Shown here: piece after piece, positions 13,201 through 26,818 of the stretch
Position numbering within the stretch: position 1 is the first letter of the stretch
Layout of the letters: each line of letters opens with the position of its first letter
Source: Onchocerca lupi
Lineage: Eukaryota > Nematoda > Chromadorea > Rhabditida > Onchocercidae
Length of the DNA: 64,000 nt
Direction of reading: 5' to 3'
Assembly: GCA_028564675.1 (NCBI GenBank)
Contig: JAOVVO010000434.1
Location: forward strand, 1 to 64,000
Translations under genes and position numbers: made by a program
The notes under the pieces: model-generated
Told to the model about the DNA's origin: nothing
Seen by the model: the letters and a program-made list of their open reading frames with translations, nothing else
Database searches by the model: none

Positions 13201-15076
13201 GAAAAATTTTTGTGATGAATTCTTTTTTCGTTCATAAATCTGAATGCTTGTATTTATTGGGACAATTTTATTAATTTCAAAATAATATAATTACTAAAAT
13301 AAGCATTAATTTGAAATATGAATATGCGTAATTTTTGGATTATTATTAACAATTTTAATCTTTTCTTCATCAAATTTTAAGAAGATTAAACTGAAATTGT
13401 TTACATTTATCTTCTGAATCCGTTTTTTTTCTTTTTTTTTAGCTGCTTCTGGTACAGTTACTCCGGTTTCACATAATCCGAAAGATGTAACCGTTACGCG
13501 TAGCAATTCGGCATTATCATCAATTTCAACGTTAGATGATGATGATTCACGAGTAGCGTATATAGGCGGAAAATATGCTATGCGTCATTCACGTGAACGT
13601 TTTTCCAGTCGTACGTCACTTGCTAGTAGTACATCATGTTCTATAACTGGTGCAGGAAGTGATCCAGATTATCGTGTCATATCAATGCATGATAAACCAA
13701 AACCTGGTAAATTGGCTGATTTTATACCGGAAGTGGAACGGAAGAAAAATACTGATGATGATCAGGATGATGGTACCATCGCAAATACTTCTAGCATCTT
13801 CAGACGAGGTTTACATTTATTTTAACTTATTGATTACTTCCCATTATAAAATGAATTGCCTCCTTAAAATTAAGCTATTGATAGATTTTGTGATACAATT
13901 TTCATATTTTATGAATAATTACTTGTGAATTTTAATGGTCAGAGATCATTTCAATAATTAAATGGTCTAATTTCTGTTAATTTTTTCTTTTTTTTTTCAA
14001 ATCATAATAATAATAGTGCTATATAACAATCTGACTTATACTTTATATTATGCTTTAAATATAAGTATATCATACCACTAATTAAATGATTTAATTTCAC
14101 TAATTTAGTTTTTTTTTTTTTTGTTATAATAATAATAACATTTCTTTGTAACAATTTGCTTTTATCATTATCTTTTCAGTATAATCATAATAACAATTAT
14201 TGATTATTTCAAAAAAAAAAAAAATTCAATTAATGGTTGATTTAAATGGAAAAGTCTAATCGTTAAAAAAAATTTAAATAAACTGGTTATTTTCGATGAT
14301 ACATTTCTTTCATATTTGAATATCCAATCTACATATTTGAATATGTATCTAATCGAATAATTTTAACAGTTTCAGTAAAAGTATTTATGATCATATCAGT
14401 TTTATTGATTGATTTCAATTTTACTCACTCATCAAATTTTTAATCAAATATTAAAAATGCAAATGAAAAATGATAAATTATAGAAAGCGACATGGATGGT
14501 TTTGTCAATTTCCATACCAATGAAGATGATAATGAAGTACCACTTGTACTTCGTAATTACGATATAACTCCAGTTCGAAGTGTTACAACATCACCGATAC
14601 AACATAAAGTATTCATTATTTATTTCAACAAACATAATCTAATTATTAATTATTTTAGTAAATAATGACGCAATCATTGTTTACATCAGTAAACAAAACA
14701 TAATTATTATTTACTTCAGTAAACATAACGTATAAATGTAACGCAATTATTATTTATTCTAGCAAACCTAATCATTATATTTACTTTAATAACTTAATTA
14801 TCATTTATATTAATTGACAAGTTTGAATAGATTCGTCAAATTAAATAACATATATATCATAGATGCTTTTTGCTTATTAATGCAGGAACTTAATTCATTT
14901 ATTTATTTAAAATTTTTTGCAATTTAAAATTATTAAATCTCATTTTATATTTCAATATATTGCAGCATGCATTTTTAGAAATTAAAAAGTTACAAAAAAA
15001 AAATGTTGCCAGTATTATCTGAAATGCGTAACTTATATAATTGAATTAAATAATTAACGCGTACTTATTATATTCG

Positions 15077-15115
<39 letters not shown>

Positions 15116-18100
15116 CTTTTAATTAAAAATAAAAGGATAAAATTTTTTCAGAGTGAATTAAACATGAATGCATGATATAATATTATGAGTTTTCTTTTTA
15201 AATTTAAATTTAATTTTATAAATAATGCTTTATTTTAGATAAGTTATTGGATGAAGAAAGATGAAGCAAAAACGATGTCATTGCCGAGAAATATCGGTGG
15301 CCAATATCGACGAAATGGTTATGTGATACCATGCAATTTTCCAAATGTTACTAAATCAATCATTCAGGTAAATCATATATTAAGTTAAAATTATGAAATT
15401 ATATTGTCTATTTGGAGAAGAGCATTTTTATTTATTTAACAATATTTGAATAATAAACACTAGAACTATTGTATTTTTATATTTTTTTATTTTTTATAAA
15501 TTTGCATTCGTTATGCTATTTTTTTACTCAAATTATAATTTTTGTGAAAAAATAAGAAATAAAATTTTACATAACGAATGTATAATTTTAGAGGGATACA
15601 GTAATGCCTGAAGATGGTACCAATGATACCATTGGTAGTAATGGTGAAATGAAAAATTCTTCGATGGTACGTATATTTGAATAAATTAAAATTTATGATT
15701 AAGATATATTTCTGATTTAAGAGAAGATATGCAAAATTGTCAAAACTTTTTGAAAAAATTCTGACGAAAAAAATGTTTTAAAATTTGTCTAAACTCAAAC
15801 AATCCGGAAATCCTGTTCAGCAGCCAGGAGACTTTATTATCATTATTTATCTATCATTCACAAAATAATTTAATAACAGATGACTTTATGATTGCTGAAT
15901 GATTGTAAACACCGGAAGAAATGATTCGAAAAAATATTTATTGAAAGTTTTTAGTAAAAGTTTGAATAATAATACTTACCTTAAATTCTTTTGATTTCAG
16001 TTATAATGTGATATGAGTTTTGTTTTTCTTCCTATCGTCATCCGTAATTTAAAAGGAAAAAAAAAATCAATATTTTGTATCTTTCAACACTGCAAAAAAT
16101 TAGTAGTAGATTTCAGAATTATGTGTTATTTTGAGCATATTTTGTATTAATAATTTTTTTCATTTTTGTATTATTATATTACTGAAAATATCGGAATTTG
16201 AATATTGCAGAATATATTAGAATTTCTCTAATGCACAGCGATTAATAATTTTTTTATTTCATAAATCATATTTTATTCGTTTTCCAAATTGAGCAAAATC
16301 AATTTTAAGTTTTATTTCATAGTAAGAATATGTTATACCATTATTGATTGAATAATTTTAGAAACAATTAATATTTGTTGATTACCTTTATATGTTATTA
16401 TTGTTTTTGCAAATTTTATACATTTAGGATTGCCGTGAATGGCGTCAAATTATCGAACAACAACGTTTACCAAGTCCTGGTGATCCGGAGAGTCGTAATC
16501 GAATTGATGCAGATTCGAAATTTCAAATTCGCCCAAATAAGGATACTGGAACTCATCATAGGCTAGTTTTTGTATTTTTAGAAAACTTTCAGTTTTAAAT
16601 TCTTTTTTGACTTAAAACTTTACTTAGATTTCAAAATTTTTGAACACGAAATTTATAATTTTTCTCTATTTTAAATGATGTATTTGAAATATTTTTAATT
16701 AGTTCACATTGCAAACGCTAATGGAGTATTATTATTTGTTCTTACATTTGTATTTCGAATTATTTCCAATTTAATTATTAATTATAGTTATGAGAACAAA
16801 AAGATAACGAGATATTCATTACAATCAGAGCCGACTCAAATAAAAAAATCTGATTCGGGTATTGAAAATCTTTCATCTGCTGATCAATTTTTGGTACCCA
16901 AAAATTTGTCCGAGAATAATCGATCGATTGCACCAAATTCAAGCAAAGCTTATGAGGTAAATAATTTTTGTTTATATCATAAAATTGAAAGAATGACACT
17001 TTGAAATGTTTAATCGATATATTTTAGAATTCATCCTAACTAATTTAATAAATTTCAAATGTGATTATGATATAGTGAAATATCCATTTGAACAAGTTTC
17101 AAAGCAATATATTATATAATTTCTTTTTACTCGAAAATCGAAATAGTTAGAATCAAAATGCTTAATTAAGTAACTAAGAAAATATATTTTAGTATTAACA
17201 TCCAGACAAACAATAATTCAGAAATTCTTTAATGAAAATATCTTTCCATATTTAATTATGCTGAAATTATTTTTGGAGGACAAAGTGAATTTTTTCATTT
17301 TAATAACAGCCTAGGCGGATGAAAAATTAGCCATTACTAAAAGAATCAGACAAATTAAATTTAATTTCATGCATAGATTTTATAATTATAAATATTTCAT
17401 TTTTATTGCATAAAATTCAATTCTTATCCAAATTATTAAATTTTTAAGTGTCCTTTAATTGTAAATTAAATAATAACAGAATTAAATACCAAGTTGTTTT
17501 TTAATAAGCATTAAATTCAAGTAATATTAACAACCAGTTAGTAAACTATTAAAATCGAATTGATCATTTAAATATTCAATTCAAAATATCATTTCTACTT
17601 TGTTGATATTCATTTCTTCATTCATTTTTTTTCTTTGTTTTCAGTCGGATGAGTCAAATAATCGTAAAATAAACAATAAACATCCACCATCAAGTACAGA
17701 TGAACCATTGTTATCAGTAAGTGGTAAACATCGATGCTCACATTGTAGCATGGAACTTGGCAAGTTTTTGCGGTGTTTTCTTCAAAAGATTTAAATTTTT
17801 TCATTTTACCTTGCATATTTTATGCTTGAAACTTAATACTATCTTTATTTTTGCATACAAATACTTTTTAATATAATTTTTCCCATCATTTTAGACATTT
17901 TTTTTTTAAATCCATAGAAATTATCATTCACCCATTCACATGTTTTATTCAACTTCTTTTTTCATCCAAAAGAATTAATGTTTTATATGTTTGCAATTAG
18001 TATTTGCATTTCAAAGTAATTTTCATAAAATTTTTAACACCATTTTGCTTCTTTAGCTTGGCTCATTTTTTCTCCAAAAAAAAAAAAAGAAAAAGAAAAA

Positions 18101-18956
18101 AAAAACCTAAAAAACTTTGTTGCACAATTATTTCAAATACTGTAAAAATTGCTTCCTTCTTTTTTCTTTTTGCCATTTTTCATTTATAACTTTGCAAAAA
18201 AAACTTATACATCCTTTCTAGTGAACTATAAATAAATGTAATGTAATTTCATAGAAATATCGATTTGTAATTATAATTCAATTCAATTCATATTAAATGC
18301 ATAATGATTTTGATGGCTGTAGAAAATAATTAATTCATCATAAAGAAAAATATTGAAAAAAATTCATTTTAATTTTCTATTCATATGTATTATTTTTCTT
18401 TTCAAACTTTGCATGCATTTTTATTGCTTTAAAAAAATGAAAAAAATATAAAATTATTCTGATAATTTATTGATTATGCTTTCTATCTGTAATAAATTAC
18501 TTGCAAGATTTTTTCGCTTTTCATTTTTTTAAATTTTTGCATAACAAAAAATTTTTAATTTTATTATGACTATGATATACATTTCAAGATAAACGACGAC
18601 ATCATTATTTTAATAAAAAAAAACCATTAGCATAATTGATTTAAGTTAGAAATGATAATCATGATAACAGTTATTATTATATTATCTATAGCAAAAATTA
18701 TATAAATATATTTTAATGATTATGCAATTAAGCTAAGTAACATATTATTGTTATATTATTAAAATATATTACTTATTATTATAATATGTTAGTAATTATA
18801 TTATCGCTATTTTTACCTATGTATATTTTAACGATTAACGATTATGTGATTAAATTAAGTCAATCACAAGAATATATTATTTTTCCTGTAGTAAATATAA
18901 ATTTTTTACGATTATTTGATTGAATTAAGTTGATCATAATTGCATATTATTATTAC

Positions 18957-19035
<79 letters not shown>

Positions 19036-19469
19036 TTATTATTATTATTATTATTACTATGATGATGATAGCTGATCACAATAGCATGTTATCATTATTA
19101 TTATGATATGTAATTAGACTTAAACGTATATAAATAATCATCCATAGTGATAAAAATACTTTCGCATTATTTTATAATTAAATACTTTCACAAATTTTTA
19201 ATGTATTACAAATTCGATATATTAGAAATGGACAAAATAATTGAAATCATATCAGAAATGAATGAAATCTTTTTGCAGGACGTGGTGCTGCAATGATCAT
19301 CGAATCGTTGAATTTATTTTATCACTTGAGTTGCTTCCGATGTTACGTTTGTAAGATGACGCTAGGAAATGGAACTCGTGGTACCGATGTTCGGGTCCGT
19401 GATTCTAAACTTCATTGTCAAAGTTGCTATAGCAACGAAGAATCCGGTCTTAAATTTAGTAAAGTTTAG
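4220..19469 (+). CDS. lim-8: PDZ and LIM domain protein (LIM-8/LMO7-type), 19 exons
   Basis: Exons: 4220-4648, 5959-6094, 6605-6849, 8501-8683, 8965-9067, 9609-9733, 9941-10087, 11041-11139, 11480-11662, 12111-12249, 12770-12961, 13443-13808, 14484-14608, 15239-15367, 15592-15666, 16428-16561, 16788-16956, 17645-17759, 19279-19469. They join in one frame into 1,094 codons plus TAG. A PDZ domain spans about residues 497-595 (carboxylate loop H-F-G-F-T-I-T-G-G, then G-T-P-A-D-E-A-G-L and V-G-D-L-L-L-S-I-N-G). The C-terminus is a single LIM zinc finger with ligands C1024, C1027, H1047, C1050, C1053, C1056, C1078 and C1081. The rest is low-complexity Ser/Asn/Asp-rich linker. In C. elegans the PDZ plus terminal LIM architecture belongs to LIM-8, a muscle M-line/dense-body scaffold linking UNC-97/PINCH to thick filaments; the vertebrate counterpart is LMO7. 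Introns 16 and 18 need GC donors. Intron 16 is the least certain junction. Confidence 0.85.
15081..15110. repeat. (TA)15 microsatellite in intron 13 of the PDZ-LIM gene
   Basis: Thirty bases of uninterrupted TA repeat, located between the exons ending at 14608 and starting at 15239. Confidence 0.95.
18945..19059. repeat. (ATT)n microsatellite in the last intron of the PDZ-LIM gene
   Basis: About 115 bp of ATT trinucleotide repeat with a few interruptions, inside the long intron (17760-19278) that splits the LIM domain. It probably varies in length between individuals. Confidence 0.95.
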
Positions 19470-19585
19470 AAAGTTTAGAACGACATATATTTTAACAAAT
19501 ATTTTCTTTTTTTTTTCTTCTTTTGTTCTTGAATATATCATAATTTTAAATGTTATTATAATTTTGTATTTGTCATTTTTAAAAA

Positions 19586-19591
19586 AATAAA
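19586..19591 (+). terminator. Poly(A) signal of the PDZ-LIM gene
   Basis: AATAAA lies about 117 nt after the TAG stop at 19467-19469, a normal 3' UTR length for a nematode gene. Confidence 0.6.
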
Positions 19592-20300
19592 TATTTTGGA
19601 AAAAATTTTAAAATTTTGAGATGATTTTTTTTTTTTATGAAAATTGTAAAATTAATAAAATCTTTCGAGTGTAATTTGTAAATGATGTGCAAATTGCAGT
19701 TTTCATTATTATTTGATCTTTACAATTATAAATTTGAAATAAAATTAAAATAATTTCCAGTTTTTGATTATAATATATAAAAGATGAATTTGATATTTGT
19801 TTATTTTATTTTTTAGAAATGACTAATTACTAATTATTGTTTGCTCACAAATATTTTCCTTGTATTATCAATAATTTTTTCATTTGTCTTTTTTAATAAT
19901 TGTAAGTATATACATCTAATCCTGAATTGTTTATATGCTACGTTTTTTCTTTTTTTCTGTTTTTTCATTTTTTATAAATTCCATTTACTTCTAAGTTAAA
20001 CTCTTATGCTTGAAATATTGAAATGAAAATGACGAGTTACGTAAGGAAATAGACGTCATTATGACGTATACTTTTAAACCGGATGACTTTTTTCAAAAAG
20101 AGTTTAATATTTTAGCATTAATAAATTATTAAATTCTTTTTCATATTTAAATTCTTATGTTGAATATATTCTCTATAATTCATCATAACAATACTATTTT
20201 ATTACATTTTTTATTACTCTGTGGAAATTTCCCATAATTACGTGATTGTATTTTCTAAAATATTAAAAAGAATGTTTGAAATTTATTAGAATCATCCATT

Positions 20301-20335
<35 letters not shown>

Positions 20336-21391
20336 TAAATATAATCACATTGATGTATTTTTTGCTTCTGTATCATGAAAATTTAAATTTGTCATAATAT
20401 TTTTGGTAATGTTTGTATTATTAATTTTTTTTTGAAAATTAAAATTTTTTGAAATTTATCATTTCACTTTCACGCAAGCATTTGGGATAATTTGTCACGT
20501 TACACCTGTGAGGTTACATTACTTACTTAGTATTTACGTAACTCTTACTTACATCACTTATGTTTTTTTTTAAAAAAAAAAGCATTTTATTTCTGTGCTT
20601 TTATACAGAATCATTTAAATGCAACAAGTTTAGAATAGAGGAATTATGGGATGGTATCGTTCGAATAAAAGATAAAAATGAATTAGATAAGCTGATCTTA
20701 ATCAATTTAAATATCATATTTTCTTTGATAATGATAGAAATTTTCAAGAATTGAAACATAAAGCTTAAAATATGCAATAATTTGCACAAAGTTAGCTTTT
20801 CTAGTTTCTTATTTTGATCGATCAATCAATCAACAGTATCTTTTTTTGAAATTCGGAATTTATTGGGAATTAAGATCAAATTCTGAATTTCTTCTTGTAA
20901 TATCGAAACAAAATTCCAACATCAAATTAATTCGCAATAGCTCTTCAGCAAATAAATAAATTTATTGTAGAATTGTTGAATGAATTACTTTTCTACAGTA
21001 TCAAAAATTCATTAAGAATCCACTACCATTGCCTTCTGCAAGAAATCAGATAATCTGATGAAACTTGTTCTCATCTCATCCGTGTAATCCTTTCAATCTG
21101 AAATTTAATTTGAAATTTGCAATGAATTTTCTTGATGAAGTGACAAGTTAAAAAGTTCATAATGTATTGCATTCGAAATGTATAGCTTAAAAAATTAGAA
21201 TTATTCTATTTTGATAATAAAATTTCACTCAAATTGTTTGCTTTGAATTTTTCAAAAATTTAATTTCCAAAAAATTCTAAAAATTTAATTCTTGTTTTCA
21301 GGCTTTTTTTTAATATGAATGAAATCAGTTAAATACTTATAAATGAAGGCGATGAATGAATGCAATTCTTGTAACCGTATTTATATAAGAG
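19592..21391. other. Intergenic, no gene seen
   Basis: AT-rich DNA with an uninterrupted run of 29 T at 20303-20331. The opposed open frames at 20560-20754 (+) and 20601-20825 (-) overlap and lack splice or start context, so they are not called. Confidence 0.5.
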
Positions 21392-21399
21392 TAAGCATT
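21392..21399 (+). promoter_or_regulatory. TATA-like box upstream of a candidate start exon
   Basis: TATATAAG occurs 45 nt before an ATG (21444) that opens a 15-codon frame ending at a perfect GTAAGT donor. It resembles the element at 34907-34914. Confidence 0.35.
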
Positions 21400-21443
21400 C
21401 ATAATTAATCAACGCGGTCAATTATTTAATTGATTAATCAATA

Positions 21444-24400
21444 ATGAGACAATTTGCCAATGAATTATTAAGTAATGTTGCAAGTCGCGTAAGTAGTTTC
21501 ATTTTTTTTTTCTTTTTTTTTTTTTCAAATAAGTTGGAAAGTTTTAATTTTCGAAATCATTCCCATTTCACTCACAAATTTACATGCAAAAATTAATTAT
21601 TTTTAATATTTTAAATATTATGAGGCTTTTCTCTCATATACGAATAAACTTGATAATTGAATAATCTTTCTTCATAATAAACTTGATATGAAAACTAAGG
21701 GATCAATTGGAAACTCAAGTAATTCGTAATAACTTTGAATTTTCGAAAATTTCTAATTTGCATTATAATTTCCTATTCATATTTTCATTTTAATTATCAA
21801 TTTGGTTTTTAATCAAATAAACTTTCCTCAATTTTATCAAAAATTAAAATATTACGAACTAATCATCATGTATTGTATCCGTAGCAAAATTAAATTTGTC
21901 AATTTGAAAATTGTATGAATTTACTACCCTTCATTAAACATTTTAAATCATTTTATATTTTAAACTCTGCGATACATTTATTGGAATTATTTAATGAAAA
22001 ACTGAAGCTATTTAATTTCTTGAAAATGTTCAAGTATATGAATAATTTTAATAAAAAAAAAATGAATTTTTTGATAATTTTCTCCCTGATATTGTTTTTT
22101 TCAATAATATTCAATTAATTTAGCAAAAGTGAAATCCAGGGAAGAAATTTAAAAAAGAAAAAAAAATTCCAGCAGTTTTCACATCGAACATAGTTTCGAA
22201 ACAGATTAAAAAAGAAATATCTAATTTGAGGAAGTTGTAATTTTTAATGAAATAATTGATAAAAAAATATTCGAATCATTCGATTTCTTTTCATTTTTAT
22301 GATCATCTCTTGATAAATGTAAGATTTTACCACTTTTTTTATCGATTAAATAATTTATTTTTTGTTTCCTGATGTGACAATTTATCTCTATTTTCTTTTT
22401 TAATTGATTTTTTGTAAATAATTTTTTAAGTTATCAGTTTTGAAAAAAATTATTTTCATCTTTATTTTTCTCATTATTCTTTTATAAAATTGCTGGAAAT
22501 TATTCTTTCATAAATTTATGAATTTTGTAGAATTACAAATTTTATGATTTCTCCATAAAATTTGCGGTATTTTGCTTCAATATAAATATGATATTTATTA
22601 CATATTGTTGCAAAATTGTGTCATTTGTAATTCATTAAAATCGCTGTTTCATTTTACATCAACATTTTACGATAGTAATTTAAAACGGGCAAATATTATT
22701 AATATTTTGTAAGACAGATCAATGTTACATAATCAGATTTTATAATAATAAAATTGATCATATTATTGCTAAATTTTAATTTTCATAATTAACAAAATAA
22801 AGGGGAAAAAATATTTTAATAAGAGGGCAAACGAAGCATTTTGCATATTGTTGAAATGAAAGAAATTTTTGAAATTAAAATGTTATATTTTAATATTTAA
22901 GAAATTTACAATATATTAAAATTTCAAACAATTTCATCACTAAATATTTTCATCTTTAAAATAGAATTTGTAAAAAAAATTTTAGAAAATAATTTGAATT
23001 AAAACAATATTGTCGGTTAATTTTGTAAATTTGATTGCTCAAGTTTTTAATAAATGCTATCATTCCTTGAGATAGAATTGCAATCAATTTATTTAGAAGT
23101 TTTTAATTTAAAATTTTTCTTCTAATTTAATAAATAAATTTCCTCAAATATAGAAAGAAAAATAGATTCGATAGATTATAAAAGAAAGAAAAACTTATTC
23201 TAGGTTTCTATAAAAAAAAAAAAAAGTAATTTGATTCAACTTCAATTTTCAGTCTTGCTTAATTACATTCATCAGGATCACAAACTATTTTGATCTATTT
23301 AACTTATTTACTGTACTATATACATAAATCTATGCAAGTAGAACGTGACCTTTAACCTTTCTTATTTTCGTACATCAAAATTTGATGAAATATTTCAAAA
23401 AGAATTCAAACATATAATAAAAGGTTAGAATCAAATATATAAAACAAAGATTTTGCTATTATTTTATGAATGAAAAAAAAATTTCTTCCAATAAATACTG
23501 CAATAATAATATTCAAATTATAATTAAAAAAGAACATTAATTATTTTTAATTCACGCATTAATCAATTAAAAATATCATTGGTAATTAAATTAAAACAAT
23601 ATGTATTTATGTTAAAACAAAGAAAGTGATTTTATGAAATAAGAAATAGCGAATGGTAATCATCGAAAAAATTAGAAGCTATTAATCATTTTTAGGATTA
23701 TTCATTATAGAATATGAAGAAGCAATTATTGATCAGGTAATTACTTATATAACTATTAAAAACTAATTCTTTGTTTGAAATTATATTTAAATACGAAGAA
23801 AAACGACTATTTTCAATAAATAAATTATTTCAACATAAGGTGTGGAAAGTAATGAATGAACTGAATAGTTATTTATCTTTCAATTCAAAAATTTTATGAA
23901 TTCGTTTTTCAACATTTTTATTTTTTCTGAATTTTTCTTTTTTTTTTTTCTTACACAAAAACTTCTACAAATAATTTTTTAACAATTTTTTCTTAAGAAA
24001 GTATTTGGCTAAAAATATATTTTTATTAATTATTCCATTTTTCTTTTATTCTTTTTAAAATTGTAATAATAGTTTCGTCGGAGAAATTAATTATTTTAAA
24101 AGAGAAATCAACACGAATAGATTGATTGTTAATCATTATAAGAAATAATTTTATTTGTACAACTTACATAATGCTAAGAATTAATCTCATAAACAACCGA
24201 AGTGATAAACATCTGACATAATGAGTATGGATAATTAGATTATTGATTGACTGGAAAGAAGGAATAGTTTTCACTCTTTCAAATTCAATTTGATGGATGA
24301 AGAAGAGAGAGGTAAATTCTTATTTTATCTAAATTTATATATCAATAATTTATCAATCCATTACTAATATTATCATTTTTTAATTATCTAATCTTATTCA

Positions 24401-26162
24401 ATTCCTACCATTACATGATTCTTTCCTTTTATACAAAGGAGTGTCATTTCATTTCAAATGTATTTTAATTTAAAAAAAGTTTCCCATTTTTAAAAACCTT
24501 TGGAATTCATTCATTAATTAAGCTGACATAATATCAAATATTTGATGGCGAAAATCAATTAATAGTTAATATGCATTACTCTATCTCTTATCATATCTCA
24601 AGAATTAGTTGTTAACTTAATTTTATTTGCTGAAATTCTATTCTGAACAATAATTGTATTTTCCAATTATTCGTTTGTTGTTATTGTAATTTTCATATTT
24701 TTAATATTAAAAAAAAAGAAATTAATTTTATAAAACAAATTTTGTTGAACAAATTCTGAAACAGAGCAGCTTTTTAAAGCAATATAAATTTTTTATAATT
24801 TTTCACTTAATTTCCTTTATTTTTTTTTAATACAATAAACTCAAATAATACTTATATTTATGATATAGTAATTTATTATAAAGAACTCTTTGATTTTAAT
24901 TTCAAAATTATTGATTTATTATTAAGGGAATTTACAGTTTTATTTCTCATGTTAATTTGAGCTAACTAAATTATAAGTGATGAGACTTTAAGCCAAAATT
25001 ATTTCTGCAATTTATGTTTCAATTCTGGTGATTAATAATTAATCATTTTAGAAAGAAAGAATTTGTAGATGATTTTATTTTCATTTCCAATCTATATAAA
25101 TAAAATAAATATTTGTTACTCATTGAATAAATAAATCTATTACCTGTTACTACGAATTTGGCGTTTTAAAGAATTGTACATTTCTGATAATACATTTATA
25201 ATATTTGAAATTTGACTTTTAAATTTATTTAATACTATCCTTTTTTTTTCAAATATTTTTGCCAAAACATTACTAGCATAATTTGAAACGATTTATGCAA
25301 TGAAATTAAAGAAACTTGAAATATCTTTAAAGAAGACTATTGAAATCTCTCAAATAATATTTCATTTGAAAGATTCCAGTAGTTTTATTGAATGTTTCAT
25401 CGAAAATTTTTTTATTAACAAATATTTTATTGAAAATTTCAACCATATAATATATTAATCATCAATAGACTAAATATTTGCTGATAGTTATGATTTATCC
25501 AAACAATTCATTCATTTTCACGCAAATCCAATAAATAAATCAACTGATATAATTGATCAAATTTTTGAAATAAACGAAGAAAAATTTTCCATTTTCTGGT
25601 ATAAATATCGGTTTTCATATTAAAAAAAAAACATTGATGAATGCTTTGAATAAATAATGTTATTTTAAATATGATGAATGCTATTTATTATTTTGATCCA
25701 AAAAAAATCAGAAACAAATTTATGGCCTTATTTTTTTTATTTTTGTCAGAAAAACAATTCTTTTTGCCGCAATTTAGAAAATTGTTGCGTAATTTTTTTT
25801 TTCTTTTTTCTTTTTTTAATGTTGAATCAGCTCAGTTTGTTTATATTATACATCGATGATTTATAATAGAAAGAGAACAAAACAAAAAATTTTAATTGGT
25901 TAGTTAGTCATTTTGGTCGGTTGAATATAAACGAAAATTTATCATTTCCATATAAATTTAGTTATTCACTCTTTCTTTTTTTAGTGATAAAAATTTCGAT
26001 TAATGATTAGTTTTACGATTCATATCAATTAGTATTATGTTAGAAGAATCAAATGAAGAGGATCAATTTGAAGCTGATATCGGAAATGCTTTTTGTAATT
26101 CTGATGATAATTTAAAATTAGTGGAAAATTTCCAACCATTAGAAAATTCTCGTCTTGTCTAA
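21444..26162 (+). CDS. Candidate small multi-exon gene, unknown product
   Basis: Three or four short segments could join in frame. Exon a (21444-21488) encodes M-R-Q-F-A-N-E-L-L-S-N-V-A-S-R and ends at GTAAGTAG. Exon b (23711-23736) lies between ATTATAG and GTAATT. Optional exon c (24268-24311) contains M-D-E-E-E-R and ends at GTAAAT. The last exon starts at 26033, or at 26011 if c is used, and encodes an acidic C-terminus (from M-L-E-E-S-N-E-E-D-Q) to TAA at 26160-26162. Both a-b-d and a-b-c-d' keep one open frame, giving a 66-aa or about 88-aa product. A TATA box precedes exon a and AATAAA follows the stop by about 150 nt. The introns are long for such a small product. The strongest single pieces are exon a and the acidic last exon. 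No family is recognised. Confidence 0.3.
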
Positions 26163-26310
26163 ATGGTTTTTGGTAAAAATAATTTTTCATGATTGTGCAT
26201 ATTGTAGTTTTCTTCTTCAAATATTTTAATGTCAGTATTTTATCGTTGTATTCAATCTCTAAGCAGAAAAAAAAAAGAAAAGAATTAGGTATTCATAATT
26301 CTATTTTTAT

Positions 26311-26316
26311 AATAAA
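26311..26316 (+). terminator. AATAAA downstream of the acidic candidate exon
   Basis: The hexamer lies about 150 nt after the TAA at 26160-26162. It supports a transcript ending here, but AATAAA is common in DNA this AT-rich. Confidence 0.3.
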
Positions 26317-26798
26317 TAGAATAATTATCTTGCTAAAATTTTGATAGTATTCGAGAATTCTACAGTATATTTGAAGAAACTTTAACTTATTTTTCAAATG
26401 AAGAAAGTTTTTAATAATTTTATAAATTTGAGGAATCTTTGAAAAAGAAAAGCAAATTTGATTATGGAATGAAAAAATTTTTGCAGTTAAAAGGAAATTT
26501 ATGTGTTCGTTTAACAATGGATAGTTTTTCTTTTTTTTTTTTTTTTTTCTTGCAAAAATTACTTTTTTCGTTGATTTTTCATTTTCGTGTAAATTCCATT
26601 TAATGCTTTCGGCGATTATAAAAGATTTACTGGTAGGTGTTATTAATTTACAGAATTTGATGACAAATATTACCTGTTTAGATAATATTACACATAATGA
26701 GCTAATAGTGTAAGCAAATGAAGATAAACAATCTCTGAAAAGCTTAAATTTCTTGCTGGTAGAACGATTTTTCTGTTCTATCAATCTATTTTGAATAA

Positions 26799-26818
26799 TC
26801 TCTCTCTCTCTCTCTCTC
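26799..26818. repeat. (TC)10 microsatellite
   Basis: Ten uninterrupted TC units followed by AG. No gene context is recognised. Confidence 0.95.

Noticed and set aside
26293..26784. 163-codon minus-strand frame
   Set aside because: The longest frame in the window, but Phe/Ile/Lys-rich with a poly-Lys run from a T-tract. It shows no domain and no splice signals and looks like chance in AT-rich DNA.
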